In this document: positions 1-11,240 of the stretch, one piece after another | Position numbering within the stretch: the first letter of the stretch is position 1 | Layout of the letters: the number at the start of each line of letters is the position of its first letter | DNA from: Camellia lanceoleosa | Taxonomy: Eukaryota; Streptophyta; Magnoliopsida; Ericales; Theaceae | Assembly: GCA_025200525.1 (NCBI GenBank) | Contig: CM045762.1 | Coordinates: 28,307,600 to 28,371,599 of the forward strand | Direction of reading: 5' to 3' | DNA: 64,000 nucleotides | Program-made: the position numbers and the translations under genes | Notes under the pieces: generated by a model | Database searches by the model: none | What the model was told of the DNA's origin: nothing | The model's input: only the letters and a program-made list of their open reading frames with translations

Positions 1-28
1 AATACAAAACAACCCCTGAACAACGATA

Positions 29-479
29 CGGATGTCACAACCTGCTTCCTCATGGCAAGTAGGACCTATGACAATAGACGGAACATAATTAGCACGTGTA
101 GGTTGGGAGTTAGAGCCGAAAACTTCTTAAACTTAACTGAAAAAGGGCGTTAAGGGGGCAAAAATGTGAATCGGCCCCCGAACCACCGTACGGATGTGAC
201 AACCAGCTTTCCCACGACAAATAGGATCTGTGACAATAGATGGGATGTAATTAGCACGTGTAGGTTGGGAGTTAGAGCCGAAAACGCCATAAACTTAATC
301 GAAAAAGGGCGTTAAGGCGGCGAAAATGTGAAACAGCTCCCGAAGCAACCATACGGATGTCACAACCAGCTTTCCCATGACAAATAGGACCTATGAAAAC
401 AGACGGAATGTAATTAGCACGTGTAAGTTGGGAGTTAGAGCCGAAAATGCCTTAAGTTTATTCGAAAAAGAGTGGGTTT
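29..479. repeat. 162-bp tandem repeat, about 2.8 copies
   Basis: Three head-to-tail copies start with CGGATGT at 29, 191 and 354, so the period is 162 to 163 bp. Each copy contains the blocks TTAGCACGTGTAGGTTGGGAG and GAGCCGAAAA, followed by a GAAAAAGGGCGTTAAG-like stretch. The third copy breaks off near 479. Copies differ by scattered substitutions, so this is an aged minisatellite or satellite fragment. It may belong to the CACTA element whose right end lies at 1864, because such elements often hold internal tandem repeats, but no left end is in the window. Confidence 0.85.
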
Positions 480-1185
480 GACATCCAATAAATCTTCAAC
501 ATTTTTATTTAAATTGGTGTCATTGTTTTACCATAGGGCAGAAAATTGCTAAACTAATATCAAATTACGAATGTTAGGATAAAGTTATATTACAGTTACA
601 AGGGGTGTGACATTATGCTCAAATGCTATATATGGAGCTAATTGGTGTATTTTTTATTTTATTTTTTTGTAGATGGCTTTTGGCATGGAGTTGTGGATAT
701 TCCATTTTTGTGGACAGGTAACAATTTACACTTTTGTAAACTTCTGCATTTTTGTCGTCCTCTGCTTTTTGTGTAGGTTCGTATTAATTGTACAGAATAC
801 TTTTGGCGGGGTACATAATATTTTTGCCTTCGAACAGATAATTGATGTCGTGATCTATTGATTACCTTTTGTCATGGTACATATTACCATGGTATTTTGT
901 ACCATGCCAAATGGTCATTTGGCATAGTAGTAAATATATTTTTGTATACGGAGGATGAAATTTCCCTTTGATCGTTTATGTTATGTACGGAATTATTATT
1001 TTAAATTGGAATTAATGTATTTGATTTGTATGGAATTATTGACATTTGAAGGTATTAATTTTTAGATGGTTGGAAGTGAAATGGATATAAATTGTTGAAT
1101 GGGTGATAATATATGTATAAACCAGTTTGTATATATTGTATAGGTTGCATGGAATATACGCAAGTTGTGGGTATGGACAAATTAA
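480..1185. other. AT-rich stretch without a recognisable gene
   Basis: No protein of a known family can be read here. An exon-like piece flanked by TTTTTGTAG at 673 and CAG/GTAACA at 717-718 has splice-like borders, but its translation resembles nothing I know. Two hairpins at 873-925 are described separately. The stretch is probably the interior of the CACTA element ending at 1864. Confidence 0.5.
873..925. repeat. Two adjacent hairpins
   Basis: CATGGTAC at 873-880 pairs with GTACCATG at 899-906. ATGCCAAATG at 904-913 pairs perfectly with CATTTGGCAT at 916-925 across a two-base loop. The two hairpins overlap by three bases. Their role is unknown; they could be a fold-back insertion scar or part of a transposon. 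Confidence 0.6.
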
Positions 1186-1864
1186 AAAATAAAAATAAAA
1201 ATAAAAATAAATAAAATGACGTTTTGGTGACTAAAAAATTGATAGCCAAAAATAAAGTCAATATTTTTGCCAACTAAATAGTTAGTAGCTAAAAAAAAGA
1301 ATTAAATGAAAACAAATCTTTTGGCGACAAAATCTTTAGTAGCCACAACAAATAAGACTTTAGGCGACTAATAATTTAGTAGCCAAAAAAAAAAAAAACG
1401 AAAAACACTTTTAGCGACCAAAATATTAGTAGCCAAAACATAAATTATTGGACCTTAGGCGACGAAAGTGTTAGTAGCTAAGCAATTTAAGCTTTGGCGA
1501 CAAAAATATTAGTCGCTGAAAAGTGCTTTAGGCGACTAAAATATTAGTAGCCAAACGGAAAATGTTAGACCTTACGCGACTAAAGTTTTAGTAGCTAAAC
1601 AGTTTAGGTTTTGACGACCAAAAATATTAGTCGTTGAAAATGTCATGTTAAATTTAGTTGAAACACTTTTGGCGACTAAATTATTAGTTGCCAATTGTGT
1701 GCTTTTAGCGACTAAAATTTTTTAGTCGCCAATTACTTTCCTCGACTATCTTTCAACGACAAAGGTGGCAACCAAAAATATTAGTCGGCAAAAGGTTTTG
1801 GTGACCAAAATTGAGCCTTTAGCGACTAAAAAGTAAGTCGCCAAATCCGTCTTTTGTTATAGTG
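1186..1864. mobile_element. CACTA (En/Spm-like) element, right subterminal region
   Basis: More than a dozen copies of a GGCGACTAAAAT...TAGTAGCCAAA motif in alternating orientation fill 1320-1850. This is the usual architecture of CACTA subterminal arrays, to which TNPA-like proteins bind in known elements. The end at 1851-1864 reads TTTTGTTATAGTG, so on the other strand it begins CACTATAACAAAAG, a typical CACTA terminus. The same motif family forms both ends of the element at 57720-63572, so the two are related. The left end lies outside the window. Confidence 0.75.
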
Positions 1865-2565
1865 ACAATTATTCCACTTGTACGTAAAAAGAATCACTAA
1901 GTTTAAAAAACTATTGTGTTTGATTCTGTGATCAATTTATGTGTTTACAAAAAATTTCATTCTAGAAGTAGTAATCTTACCCAATTGCATATATTCCCAA
2001 ACCTATTTCCTAACTACAAAATATACCCTAGTTAGCCCTACCATATACATTGTTAAAAACTTGTTTTTAAGACAAATGGTTATCTAATTAGAGTTGGGTT
2101 TAGGGTGATTTTTTAGGCTAAATTTTGTCCTTGGTCTATTTACATCCTCTCATTCATCACAACTTCATGTGCAACTGGGCAGTATGTGAAGAGGAGGGTT
2201 AGAAACTCGTCACATACCATCTCTTTAAACCACCCAAGCTTGGTCAAATACTAGTTCCATAGTTTTTCTAACTTTTTAACATCTTAGTAGAACACTAATT
2301 CCAGGAGATCTTGAATACAAGTCTTTCTCGCCTGTTATCTCTATCATTTTGGGATCTATTCAATATCTTTTCCGGTGAGAGGGAGTGTTAATTTGATATA
2401 TATTATTAGACTCATTTCTTAACAGTTCAAGTTTTTGAAGCAATTGGTGATCTAACAATACTCTCAATTGGTTACTATAGGGGTTATTGGGGCGGAATTC
2501 AAGAATGAATCATCACATTTCACCACTTAATAGTGAATTTTTACATTTTTTTTTTTAATTTTCAA
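1865..2565. other. Non-coding stretch upstream of the MATE relic
   Basis: I looked here for the earlier exons of the MATE gene that begins at 2566 and found none. The stretch is AT-rich with no recognised repeat. The 5' half of the gene has therefore been lost or moved. Confidence 0.5.
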
Positions 2566-5500
2566 TTTGGAGGATTGGGCATTTGAGCTACTGGTACTGT
2601 TAGTTGGGTTGATGCCAAACGCAGAAATAACTTCATTGATTGAAATGTGGTAATGTTACTTTTTTCTTTCGTTCTGATTCTGATTTCTAACAATGTTTGG
2701 AACAGTGTTTTTTATGCTGCCTGACTTGACTCTGTAAAGGGTTTTTGTTTTTGTTGTTTTATTTTATTTTTTTTGGGTATATTCTCAGTGTCAATACAGA
2801 AGCTATCGCCTTCATGATTACTTATGGTCTCAGCGTTGCTGTTGGGTTTGTTGCTTATTTTTTCTTTTTATTTTTTGCAATTCAAACAGTTCATCTTACA
2901 AAGTTTGCTGAGCAAATTATTCATGAAAAAATAAAATTAATTTGACGGGCCCATTTGGGAACGTAGTTTGGCTTTTAACATATTTTTGGTTACATCACCT
3001 TTCTATTTTTTTTGTACATTTTTTTTTAAAAGCCAAAAAATCAATTTTTAATCAACTTTTCAAAACAATCCAAAATGATTAGCTCACATTCGTTTTGAAA
3101 AATATATTGCAAGAACGAATTTGATAATAGACTATTTTTTAAAAGCATGATTGTATCATGTAACTACTGATGATGTCTAATCAATTTGAATCTTTGTATA
3201 AATACTTTGCTCAATATACCCTCCAATATAATGATTTGGATCATAGATATAAGTATTATTTGGTACAACTTTTAGGAGATGGTTATAATTTATTTTAATT
3301 TAAGAATTTGTACTAGACTATTTGATGTAACTTCTACTTATAACTTATTAGGTAAAAATAACTTAAATAAATTTAAAAAATAATTATTTGAAAATTAAAA
3401 AAATAAATACTTTTAACTTTTTCTTTCTAATTATAAACTTTTCAACTTAAGAAAAGCTCCACTACACAAGGCCATAGGCTCTGAGATTTTGGCCCCCAAC
3501 AGCATCTCCATGTGGATGCCTAACTAGAAAATTAAAAAAATAAGTAAATGTATTTTTGTTTTGCTATATGGAAAGTTGTTTGGCAAACTAGTTTCCAAAA
3601 TTAAAAAATAAAAAATCTGAAAACAACCCATTGTTTAGAAACACCAGAAGTTGTTTGTTCCAAAACTTTTTACCATTTTTATCTCAAAAAACATTAAAAA
3701 ATAAATAATAATAATAATATTATTATTATTATGAAAGCACAACAAAACAAGGCAATTCCCCTGTTCATTTTTGTTTGAGGGTGTTTGAATAAACCAAAAC
3801 TTTCTGTAACAGCACAAGGGTGTCGAACGAGTTAGGAGCAGGCAATCCAGATCGAGCCAAGAAAGCCATGGGTGTGACTCTCAAGCTCTCTGTCTTGCTT
3901 GCTCTCACTGTTGTATTGGCTCTAGCCTTTAGTCACAATATCTGGGCTGGCTTCTCAGTGATGGATCGACAATTACAAAGGAATTTGCTTCGTTGACCCC
4001 ATTTCTTGTGGTTTCAATCATGTTTGATTCCTTCCAAGGTGTCTTGTCAGGTTTGAATCTTCTTACTTTACTTTCTTTATTTGTGTGTTTTGAGGACATA
4101 ATATTGGGCTTAGAGGTGTTAACATCATCAATAAATAACTTTAAATGAGGTCGGGTGTCAATGGCTTGGTTAGATGTAAGAACCAAGGTCGGTCGCACTA
4201 TTTATTTGCTCGGTTTTATTGATCAGTGATATCATGTGCACCTAATATTTGTACTATTTTAAGAATGGATCGGACTTTTCTATATGGATTGTATTATTAA
4301 GTTGAACTCTTAGGGCCTATCACAATTCTCTTAAAATAATTTAAATCATTCATTTTGTCGATCTTGGTATTTTGATAATCTATGAAAAAAAAAGACAATT
4401 AATCAGAACAATTATAACCATATAATTTTTGATGGATTGGAGAGAGGCCTCACAATAAGAAAGTAATTTTTCATATTTTTTGTTGCAGGGGTGGCAAGAG
4501 GATGTGGATGGCAGCAGACAGCAATGTACGTTAATTTGGCAGCATTCTATTTGATTGGCATGCCCATTGCCATCCTTCTAGGGTTTAAATTCAAACTATA
4601 CGCTCAGGTGACTCTCTCACACTTTTTTGTTTTGTTTTGTTTTGTTTTATATTCTTTATGAAGATATCGTTAATATATTAATAGTTAAATTATAACACAC
4701 AGGTTAACGTCTCTATAAATTCAAATTTGAAATCACACCCTGATACCACCACTTGGATTACAGCCCAAGTTACTTTCTCACACATTACAAACTGATAATT
4801 AAAAAGCAAAAATTAAAAATACATTTCACCACATTTTTCAATAATAATAATTATTATTAATAATAATTTATTTAAACTATTTTTGCTTACAAACTGTTAA
4901 CAAAAGCTAAATAAAAAACTATAACACAGATTTCTAAGTTGTCGTTTGACAATTGATTTTTTTAGTTGGTTTTTTAACTTTTTGACTTCTTCTGTTTGGG
5001 GCTAAAATGTTGTTTGGTTTGACTTTTTTAGCTGTTGTGGAAAAAGAAGTGAAATGATTATGTTTGAATGTGATATTTTGTCTTATTAATTTATTTAGTT
5101 TGTTTTGTCTTTTATGCTTTTTTAGTCCAAAAAAAAAAACTATTGTCGAACAATCCCTTAAATAAGAAAAACTATAAGTGGGGCAAAATAATACAATCCA
5201 AAGATATTAGGAGTTTTCTTAAGTGTGCAAGTGCACACCATGTGCTACTTACACAAAAAGTGTAAGTGTAAGGTGTAAGTATAAGTATAAGGTGTAAGTG
5301 TAAGGTGTAAGGTGTAAGTAGGTTGCATATAGTGTGCAACCTCAAAAAAGGTGTAAGTGTAAGGTTTAATTTTTCACAAAAAGTGTAAGTGTAAGGTGTA
5401 AGTGTAAGGTATAAGGTGTAAGGTGTAAGTTGCACACCATAACCAAACCCAAGATATTATTGATCAAGAATGCTTTTACAATCTTATTTGTAAGAATAAT

Positions 5501-6060
5501 AATTTTAATTCAAATAGAAAATAGCTAACTAGGCCAATTATAAAAATAACAAATTTGATTTCAGCCCATATTTACATACAAGTCTTAGAAACGTGTCAAA
5601 ACAAATGGCACAAAAAGGCAAAAATTCCTAAATAAAGTTATTATACTAGAAAAAAAAAAAAAGTTTACATAAATGGATATGCAAATTTAGAAGACTAAAC
5701 ATCAAAATTTGTCTAGAATCTTAAATCGTAGTATAACAGTGAATTTTATTTATGCTGCTTTCTAATCGAGACTACTAAATTTGAAGCAACTCTACACTCA
5801 TTCATCAAAATTATGGTCGCAACTAGTCACGAACTCTTCGATTACTTGTTCTACATGATGAAATACCGAGTTAATTTTTTATTTTTTGTTAAACTTATAA
5901 ATTTTCTTGTTTTATTTTTTTTTTGCAGGGTGTGTGGGTGGGCTTAACTTGTGGTCTCGCATGCCAGGGAGCCACTCTTTGGGAGCTTACAAAGTTCTCT
6001 AATTGGACTACACTAGAGCAATTGGAAAACAACTCTGAAGATAAAAATGTTCTTGTTTAA
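2566..6060 (+). pseudogene. MATE efflux transporter (DETOXIFICATION-type), 5'-truncated relic
   Basis: Five exon-like blocks encode the C-terminal half of a plant MATE cation or metabolite antiporter, normally about 480-500 residues and 12 membrane helices. Blocks: 2566-2649 (WAFELLVLLVGLMPNAE), 2789-2845 (VNTEAIAFMITYGLS), 3813-4050 ([19 protein letters not shown]), 4489-4607 ([16 protein letters not shown]) and 5929-6060 (GVWVGLTCGLACQGATL, then TAA). Introns between blocks have GT and AG borders and phases that join correctly. Three defects show it is not functional. The first six or so helices are missing. The acceptor before 2566 reads TTTTCAA where AG is expected. One T is missing near 3953-3956 in an otherwise conserved GFF stretch, shifting the frame and meeting a stop at 3994. 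A gypsy element begins 49 bp after the stop, in the former 3' region. Family assignment is secure; the exact paralogue is not. Confidence 0.88.
5225..5433. repeat. Minisatellite of GTGTAAG/GTGTAAGG units in MATE intron
   Basis: About 200 bp of 6- to 7-bp units (GTGTAAG, GTATAAG, GTGTAAGG) lies in the last intron of the MATE relic. The array is bounded by GTGCACACCATGTG on the left and TTGCACACCATA on the right, which suggests it may be carried by a small inserted element. The unit resembles, but is not, the plant telomere repeat TTTAGGG. Confidence 0.7.
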
Positions 6061-7233
6061 CCTATTTTACTTTTTGATATGAGATTGCTTGTTAAATGTG
6101 AGTCCTAGTATCACAATCCAAACCCGCCCTTATAGGTTTAGTGCTGTAACAAGCCAATAATCTTAGGATTACCAAAGGCCTCTGAACAAATTAAATAAAA
6201 TACAAGAGCTAGCTGAAGCAAATACAAACATACAATGTTCATAGAGCTATGTAGACATACATGAGACAGGAAAATTTTAAACTTTATATACATATCAATG
6301 ACGTCATATTTACATTAGTCTTACGTCAACAAAACCCACATAAATACATCTTACAAAAACTTGTTCAGTTGAACAGAAGAAAACAAAAAGAGCTCAAAAC
6401 TTGATAACAGAACACGATCACACAAAAACGGGAACTTCCTCGGGAGGTATTATGGCTAGCCGACACAAAAGAATCCAAGCAACAGTTTAGGCCTGATCAC
6501 GCGCATTATCACCTACATACGTAAATAATACGATAAGCTGCAGTCCAGTGAATAATAACAGAGTAAAGGTTTTAATGAATAATGTCCATAACAAATTCAG
6601 AAATCAGAATTCAGATCAGAAACAAATTCATATTCATATTCATATTCGTATTCAAAGTTCCCATATTCCATATGATCATGCGTGGTACATTCATTAGCGC
6701 TAACAAATCCGATGACCCATAAAGGAATGGCCATGAAGGCATTTTGATGACTCATGTGCACAGAGACGTTTCCAATGACTTATAAAAGGACGGCCATAAA
6801 GGCATTCCGATGACCCATAAAAGGACACATATTATATGACATTAAGGATGCCACGAATACATTTCAGAAACTTAGACAATCATTCATTCATACAAAACTT
6901 AGCATTTCAGAAAACTGATCATTTCATATCATTAGAAAATAATTAAAGTCAAACATAGATTTACAGAGTTATTACTCACAGTTGGCTCTGATAGTAGATT
7001 AGACGAATCAAACAACCAAGCAGCTAAGGCACATGACCTACACAAACACATAGCAGATATACAATGAAACGCACATTTTGAAAACATTTAACTTGTTTCT
7101 TTTCTATCTCGGTTTGTTTCTACTCCTTATCCTCATTATTATGTCTTAATTAAGGCATGTGAATGCTAAGATGCAATGAGGATGCCAAAATATGTGTTGT
7201 AACACTTAGTCAAATTTCTAAAAATAGGATCTT

Positions 7234-7510
7234 CGCTCGAGCGCAACTTTGGTCGCTCGAGCGGACTGCAAAATTCTGTAAAATTTCTAGGAGCTCTTGT
7301 TTTATGCTCGAGAGCACTTCTGGTTGCTCAAGCCAAGGTTCAAAAATAGACGCGGTCGCTCGAGCGCAGGTTCCCTCACTTGTGCAGAGGCTTATGTCTA
7401 CAAAAGTACTAGGAGCATGAATTTTACATGCGAGCCAACTTCTGGTCACTCGAGCGAAAGTGCAAAACAAAGACTGATCGCTCGAGCGCAGGTTCTGTCA
7501 CTCGAGCGAT
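7234..7510. repeat. CGCTCGAGCG palindrome array 1 (in gypsy 3' LTR)
   Basis: Seven CTCGAG cores, most of them within CGCTCGAGCG or a near match, are spaced about 20-60 bp apart and mixed with decayed forms such as GCTCAAGCC. ACAAAAGTACTAGGAG at about 7400 is the companion motif. The array lies about 0.95-1.2 kb from the LTR start. Confidence 0.85.
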
Positions 7511-8047
7511 GTTGCAGAATTCTGGAATTTCCAAATTGATATTCAAGATGCAAAACTCAATTTCAAATCTTTGAAACACATCTTTGGGCTCAAAACTTGA
7601 GAAAACATGTATAAACTTGTAAAACATCAAGAATTGAGGATCATTTCGCAAAAATCAAGACCCAAGAGTAAGTCAATTGTCCAAAATTCAACTTGAAACT
7701 TAAAGAACATGACTTGCACGTAATGATACGAGCTTTAACTTTCCAAAACATGATCAATTGAGATACTTGGTACAAAAACATGTTGAATTCTCAAAACATA
7801 GCCAAGGTAAGGTCATGCATGTGAAAAATTTTGGATAAACAACTTCAAAATACCATAATATGTACATACATGCTAGATATGGTCACAATTCTACTTTTTT
7901 AGCTTATTTCTTGCATCTGTTAGCTCAATTATCTTAAATTCATGCATTAATCAACTCAAGTACAAACCTAAAGGTTTGGATTCTCCAAACTAGTTCCTCC
8001 AAAATTCTTGGCTAATCTCCCTTCTTTAGCTTTGATCACAATTTTTT

Positions 8048-8085
<38 letters not shown>
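8048..8085. repeat. (CT)n microsatellite
   Basis: An almost pure CT run inside the gypsy 3' LTR. Confidence 0.9.
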
Positions 8086-8087
<2 letters not shown>

Positions 8088-8453
8088 CATGTTTTTCTCC
8101 TCAAAAAGATGATGAACCAAGAGGGTCTAATGTGTGTATAAGCCTATATAGGCTTGGTTAGTGGGCTTAATTAAACTAGACTTACCACTAATCAAATGGG
8201 CATTATTTTATTCTAATTAAATTTACCATAAAATTCTAAATAACACATATACCGAGTCGATTTCATGATCGGATGCCGATAAGGCCTTCAATTCGTATAA
8301 TGAAACTTGAATACTGACAGATATTTCCACGACAAACAGATATAAGCATATATAACACCATGCACATGTAATTAACGTAGAATTCTCTCTTAATTATTTG
8401 TTAAGCAGTCTTAATCATGGTTTAACAGTTAATTACAGGTCAGGGTTATTACA

Positions 8454-8470
8454 GTCATCCCTCCTTAAAG
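8454..8470 (-). other. Polypurine tract of the gypsy element
   Basis: In element orientation CTTTAAGGAGGGATGAC lies directly before the 3' LTR start TGTAATAACC. Plus-strand DNA synthesis of an LTR retrotransposon is primed at such a tract. Confidence 0.65.
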
Positions 8471-8509
8471 AGTTTGGTTCTCTAAACTCGATTACCTTCA
8501 TTTTGAAAG

Positions 8510-8710
8510 AACATTGGGTCTAGTGGAAATAAATCCAGATATCTCTTCATCATATATTCTTCTATTTCCCATGTTGCATGGGTTCCTACATGATTTTGCC
8601 AATCAACCTTCACCAATAGAATCTCCTTGTTTTTTAATCTCTTGATCCTACGATTTACAATTCGGATTGACCGTTCTTTATTTGTATAGTCATCCTTTAG
8701 AAGTGCGTGA
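8510..8710 (-). pseudogene. Chromodomain-like tail of gypsy integrase
   Basis: The reverse strand is open and reads ILLVKVDWQNHV...ATWEIEEYM...YLDLF. This matches the short chromodomain-like segment at the integrase C-terminus of Tekay/Del chromoviruses, which is thought to direct integration to chromatin. It sits after the integrase and just before the polypurine tract, as expected. Upstream the reading frame is broken, so it is part of a dead polyprotein. Confidence 0.7.
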
Positions 8711-9039
8711 GATGATGTGGATCCCGTAAATATTCCCGAAGTACAGAAATATGAAACACATTGTGCATTTGTTCCATAACGAAGGTAGAGCCACTTGGTA
8801 AATCACAAGGTTGATTTTCTCAATAATTTCATATGGGCCAATGTACTGCGATGTTAGTTTGCCTTTAACCCCAAATCAAGTTTGTCCTTTAATTGGAGTT
8901 ACTTTTATAAACACATGATCATAGACTTCATATTTCCTCTCTTTCCTCCGGATATCTGCATAACTCTTTTGACGACTTTGGGCAGTTTTCAAATGTTGTT
9001 GAATCAGTTTCACTTTCTTAGTTATTTCTTGTACAAGTT

Positions 9040-9800
9040 CTAGTCCCAACAATGGTCTATCGCCGACTTCAACCTAACAAATTGGAGACTAGCACTTCCT
9101 ACCATATAAAGCTTTATAAGAGGAGCCATTTTAATACTCGAGTGATAACTGTTGTTATACACAAACTCAACCACAAGCAAATAAGCTTCCCAATTCCCTT
9201 GGAAATCCAATACACACATTCTCAACATATCTTCCAAAGTTTGAATGGTCCGTTCAAATTGGCCATCTGTTTGTGGGTGATAAGCACTGCTCAGTCTCAA
9301 TTCAGTTCCCAAAACTTGTTGCAAACTCTACCAGAATCTTGAAGTGAACTTGGGATCTCTATCAGATATAATAGATACTGGCACACCGTATAATATCACG
9401 AATCTCATTTATATAAATGTTAGCTAATTTGTTTGCATTATAAAGAGTCTTCACAAGCAAAAAAGTAAGTACATTTAGTTAATCGATCAACAATGACCCA
9501 AATAGCATCCATACCTTGGTCAGTGAGGCAAGCCAACAATAAAGTCTATCGTACTGTGCTCCTATTTCCATTTCGGTATTGGAAGCAGTTGTAGTAATCT
9601 AGTGGGTCGTTGATGTTCGGCTTTCACTTGTTGACAATGCAAACATTTAGCTACAAAGTCAGCAACACACTTCTTCATGCCAGGCCACCAAAAATTTTGT
9701 TTCTAATCTTTGTAATATTTTGTGTTTCTCAGATGCATAACAAATTTGGAATTGTACGCTTCAGTAATGACACGTTTCCTCAGCTCTGAACAATCCGGTA
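9040..9800 (-). pseudogene. Gypsy integrase core, broken
   Basis: The segment 9324-9040 reads SSAYHPQTDGQFERTIQTLE followed by NWEAYLLVVEFVYNNSYHSSI, the conserved C-terminal half of the integrase catalytic core including its third acidic residue (E in FERTIQ). Sequence from 9325 to about 9800 contains further integrase and zinc-binding fragments in shifted frames. Integrase inserts the element cDNA into the genome; this copy cannot be made intact because of the frameshifts. Confidence 0.8.
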
Positions 9801-9808
9801 CGCAAAGC

Positions 9809-10310
9809 CTACCCTGGAATTTCAACACAATTATTTTCATATACAAATCCCAGCCTCAACTTAAAACTAATTTCTTCAACAATCTTCTTTAGAAATTCAT
9901 TTTCTAATTGTTTTTCTTTAACTTTCTCTATGATAGTTGGTACATGCGAAAATGGCGAGTAAGACTCAAATTGTTTACGTAATACAATTTCAATTTCATT
10001 CCTTTCTAGTTCATACAACAAGTCTTTCTGACCAGTAAGTAAACATGCCAAATTCCCAATAGATTTCCGACTCAAAGCATCTGCAACTGCATTTGCCTTT
10101 CCGGGATGATACATAATCTGTAAATTATAGTCTTTAATCAACTCGAACTATCTCTTCTATCTCATGTTCAGTTCTTTATGAGTGAAGAAGTATTTCAAAC
10201 TCTTATGATCCGTATATACTTCACAGGTTGTGCTAAATAGATAGTGATGCTAGATTTTTAAAGCAAACACAACAACTACAAGTTCTAGGTTATTAGTCGG
10301 ATAATTCTTT
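9809..10310 (-). pseudogene. Gypsy RNase H C-terminal part and integrase linker, broken
   Basis: The open block 10141-9809 begins MIKDYNLQIMYHPGKANAVADALSRK, written here only as landmarks DYNLQI, YHPGKAN and ADALSRK. This is the signature at the end of gypsy RNase H. Between 10310 and 10142 the RNase H body continues out of frame. The following residues form the linker toward the integrase zinc finger. Confidence 0.8.
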
Positions 10311-11240
10311 TCATGGGGGTAGAGTTGACAAGAAAACATAAGCAATCACTTTACCATTTTGCATTAGTACACACCCCAAACCTTTGCATGAAGCGTTACT
10401 GTAAATTTGAAACCCATATGTACCGTTAGATAGAGTCAAAATTGGTGCAATCACTAATCTCGTTTTCAACTCTTGGAAGGTAGACTCTCTTTGATCATTC
10501 CAATCAAACGGCATATTTTTCAATGTCAATTGTGTCAATGGCATGACACGTTTGGAGAAGTCTTTCACAAATCTTCTATAATACCCAGCAAGTCCCAGAA
10601 AACTTCTAACCTCTGACACATTTCTTGGTCCAGGCCAATCTACAATAGCTTCAATTTTTTGTAGGTCCACTGATATGCCATTCTTGTTAATTACATGCCC
10701 CAAAAAGGTCACACTGTCAAACCAGAATTCATATTTGGAGAGTTTCGCATACAATTTCCTTTCTCTCGGAATTTGTAACATGGGTCTCAAATGATTTTCA
10801 TGATCTTTCCTACTTTTGGAATAAATCAAAATATCATCAATAAATACAACAACAAATCCATTCAGAAATTGTTTAAACACTCCATTCATAAGGTCTATCA
10901 AGGTGGCTGCCACATTTGTTACCCTAAATGGCATTACCAAAAGCTCATAGTGCCCATATCTAGTTCGAAAAGTGGTTTTCTCTATGTCTTCGGCCTTAAC
11001 CTTTAATTAGCAGTATCTAGATCTAAGGTCAATTTTTAAAAAGACTTGGGCTCCCTGGAGTTGGTCAAACAAATCATCTATTCGAGACAGTGGATATTTG
11101 TTCTTAATGGTTGCTTTATTCGATTCATGGTAGTCAATACATAGCCTCAAAGACCCATCTTTCTTCTTGATAAATAGGATGGGAGCACTCCAAGGTGAAG
11201 TGCTCAGTCGAATAAACTTCTTGTCTAATAATTCTTGAAG
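10311..11240 (-). pseudogene. Gypsy reverse transcriptase and RNase H N-terminus, broken
   Basis: The block 10940-10311 carries the catalytic motif [11 protein letters not shown] (FIDD at 10844-10833), then FLGHVIN and [13 protein letters not shown], all typical of Ty3/gypsy reverse transcriptase, and the connection to RNase H ([18 protein letters not shown]). In that last motif the catalytic D of the usual SDAS is N. Upstream, 11240-10941 continues the N-terminal fingers region in another frame. The enzyme would copy the element RNA into DNA; this copy is inactive. Confidence 0.88.

Larger units (their letters stand above)
6109..8453 (-). mobile_element. 3' LTR of the gypsy element (2,345 bp)
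   Basis: In element orientation it starts TGTAATAACCCTGACC at 8453 and ends near 6109 at a degraded TGTGATA where the other LTR has CATGACA. Most of its length matches 13150-14560. It carries a CGCTCGAGCG array at 7234-7510 and a (CT)n run at 8048-8085. The 5-bp target duplication cannot be checked because the other outer end is missing. Confidence 0.85.

Noticed and set aside
673..861. Exon-like piece MAFGMELWIFHF with splice-like borders
   Set aside because: Too short and unlike any protein I recognise; probably chance within the CACTA interior.
5225..5433. Interstitial telomere repeat
   Set aside because: Units are GTGTAAG/GTGTAAGG, not TTTAGGG or CCCTAAA.
7234..7510. CRISPR-like array (regularly spaced short palindromes)
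   Set aside because: Plant nuclear context, irregular spacing, no conserved long repeat and no cas genes. The arrays lie inside LTRs.
7163..7651. Several overlapping open frames on both strands with repeated Arg-Ala-Arg/Leu-Glu-Arg-Ser peptides
   Set aside because: They arise from the CGCTCGAGCG arrays, which are self-complementary and lack stops in several frames. The same peptides recur at 14100-14650, 24296-24685, 35685-36168, 38076-38432 and 53305-53667.
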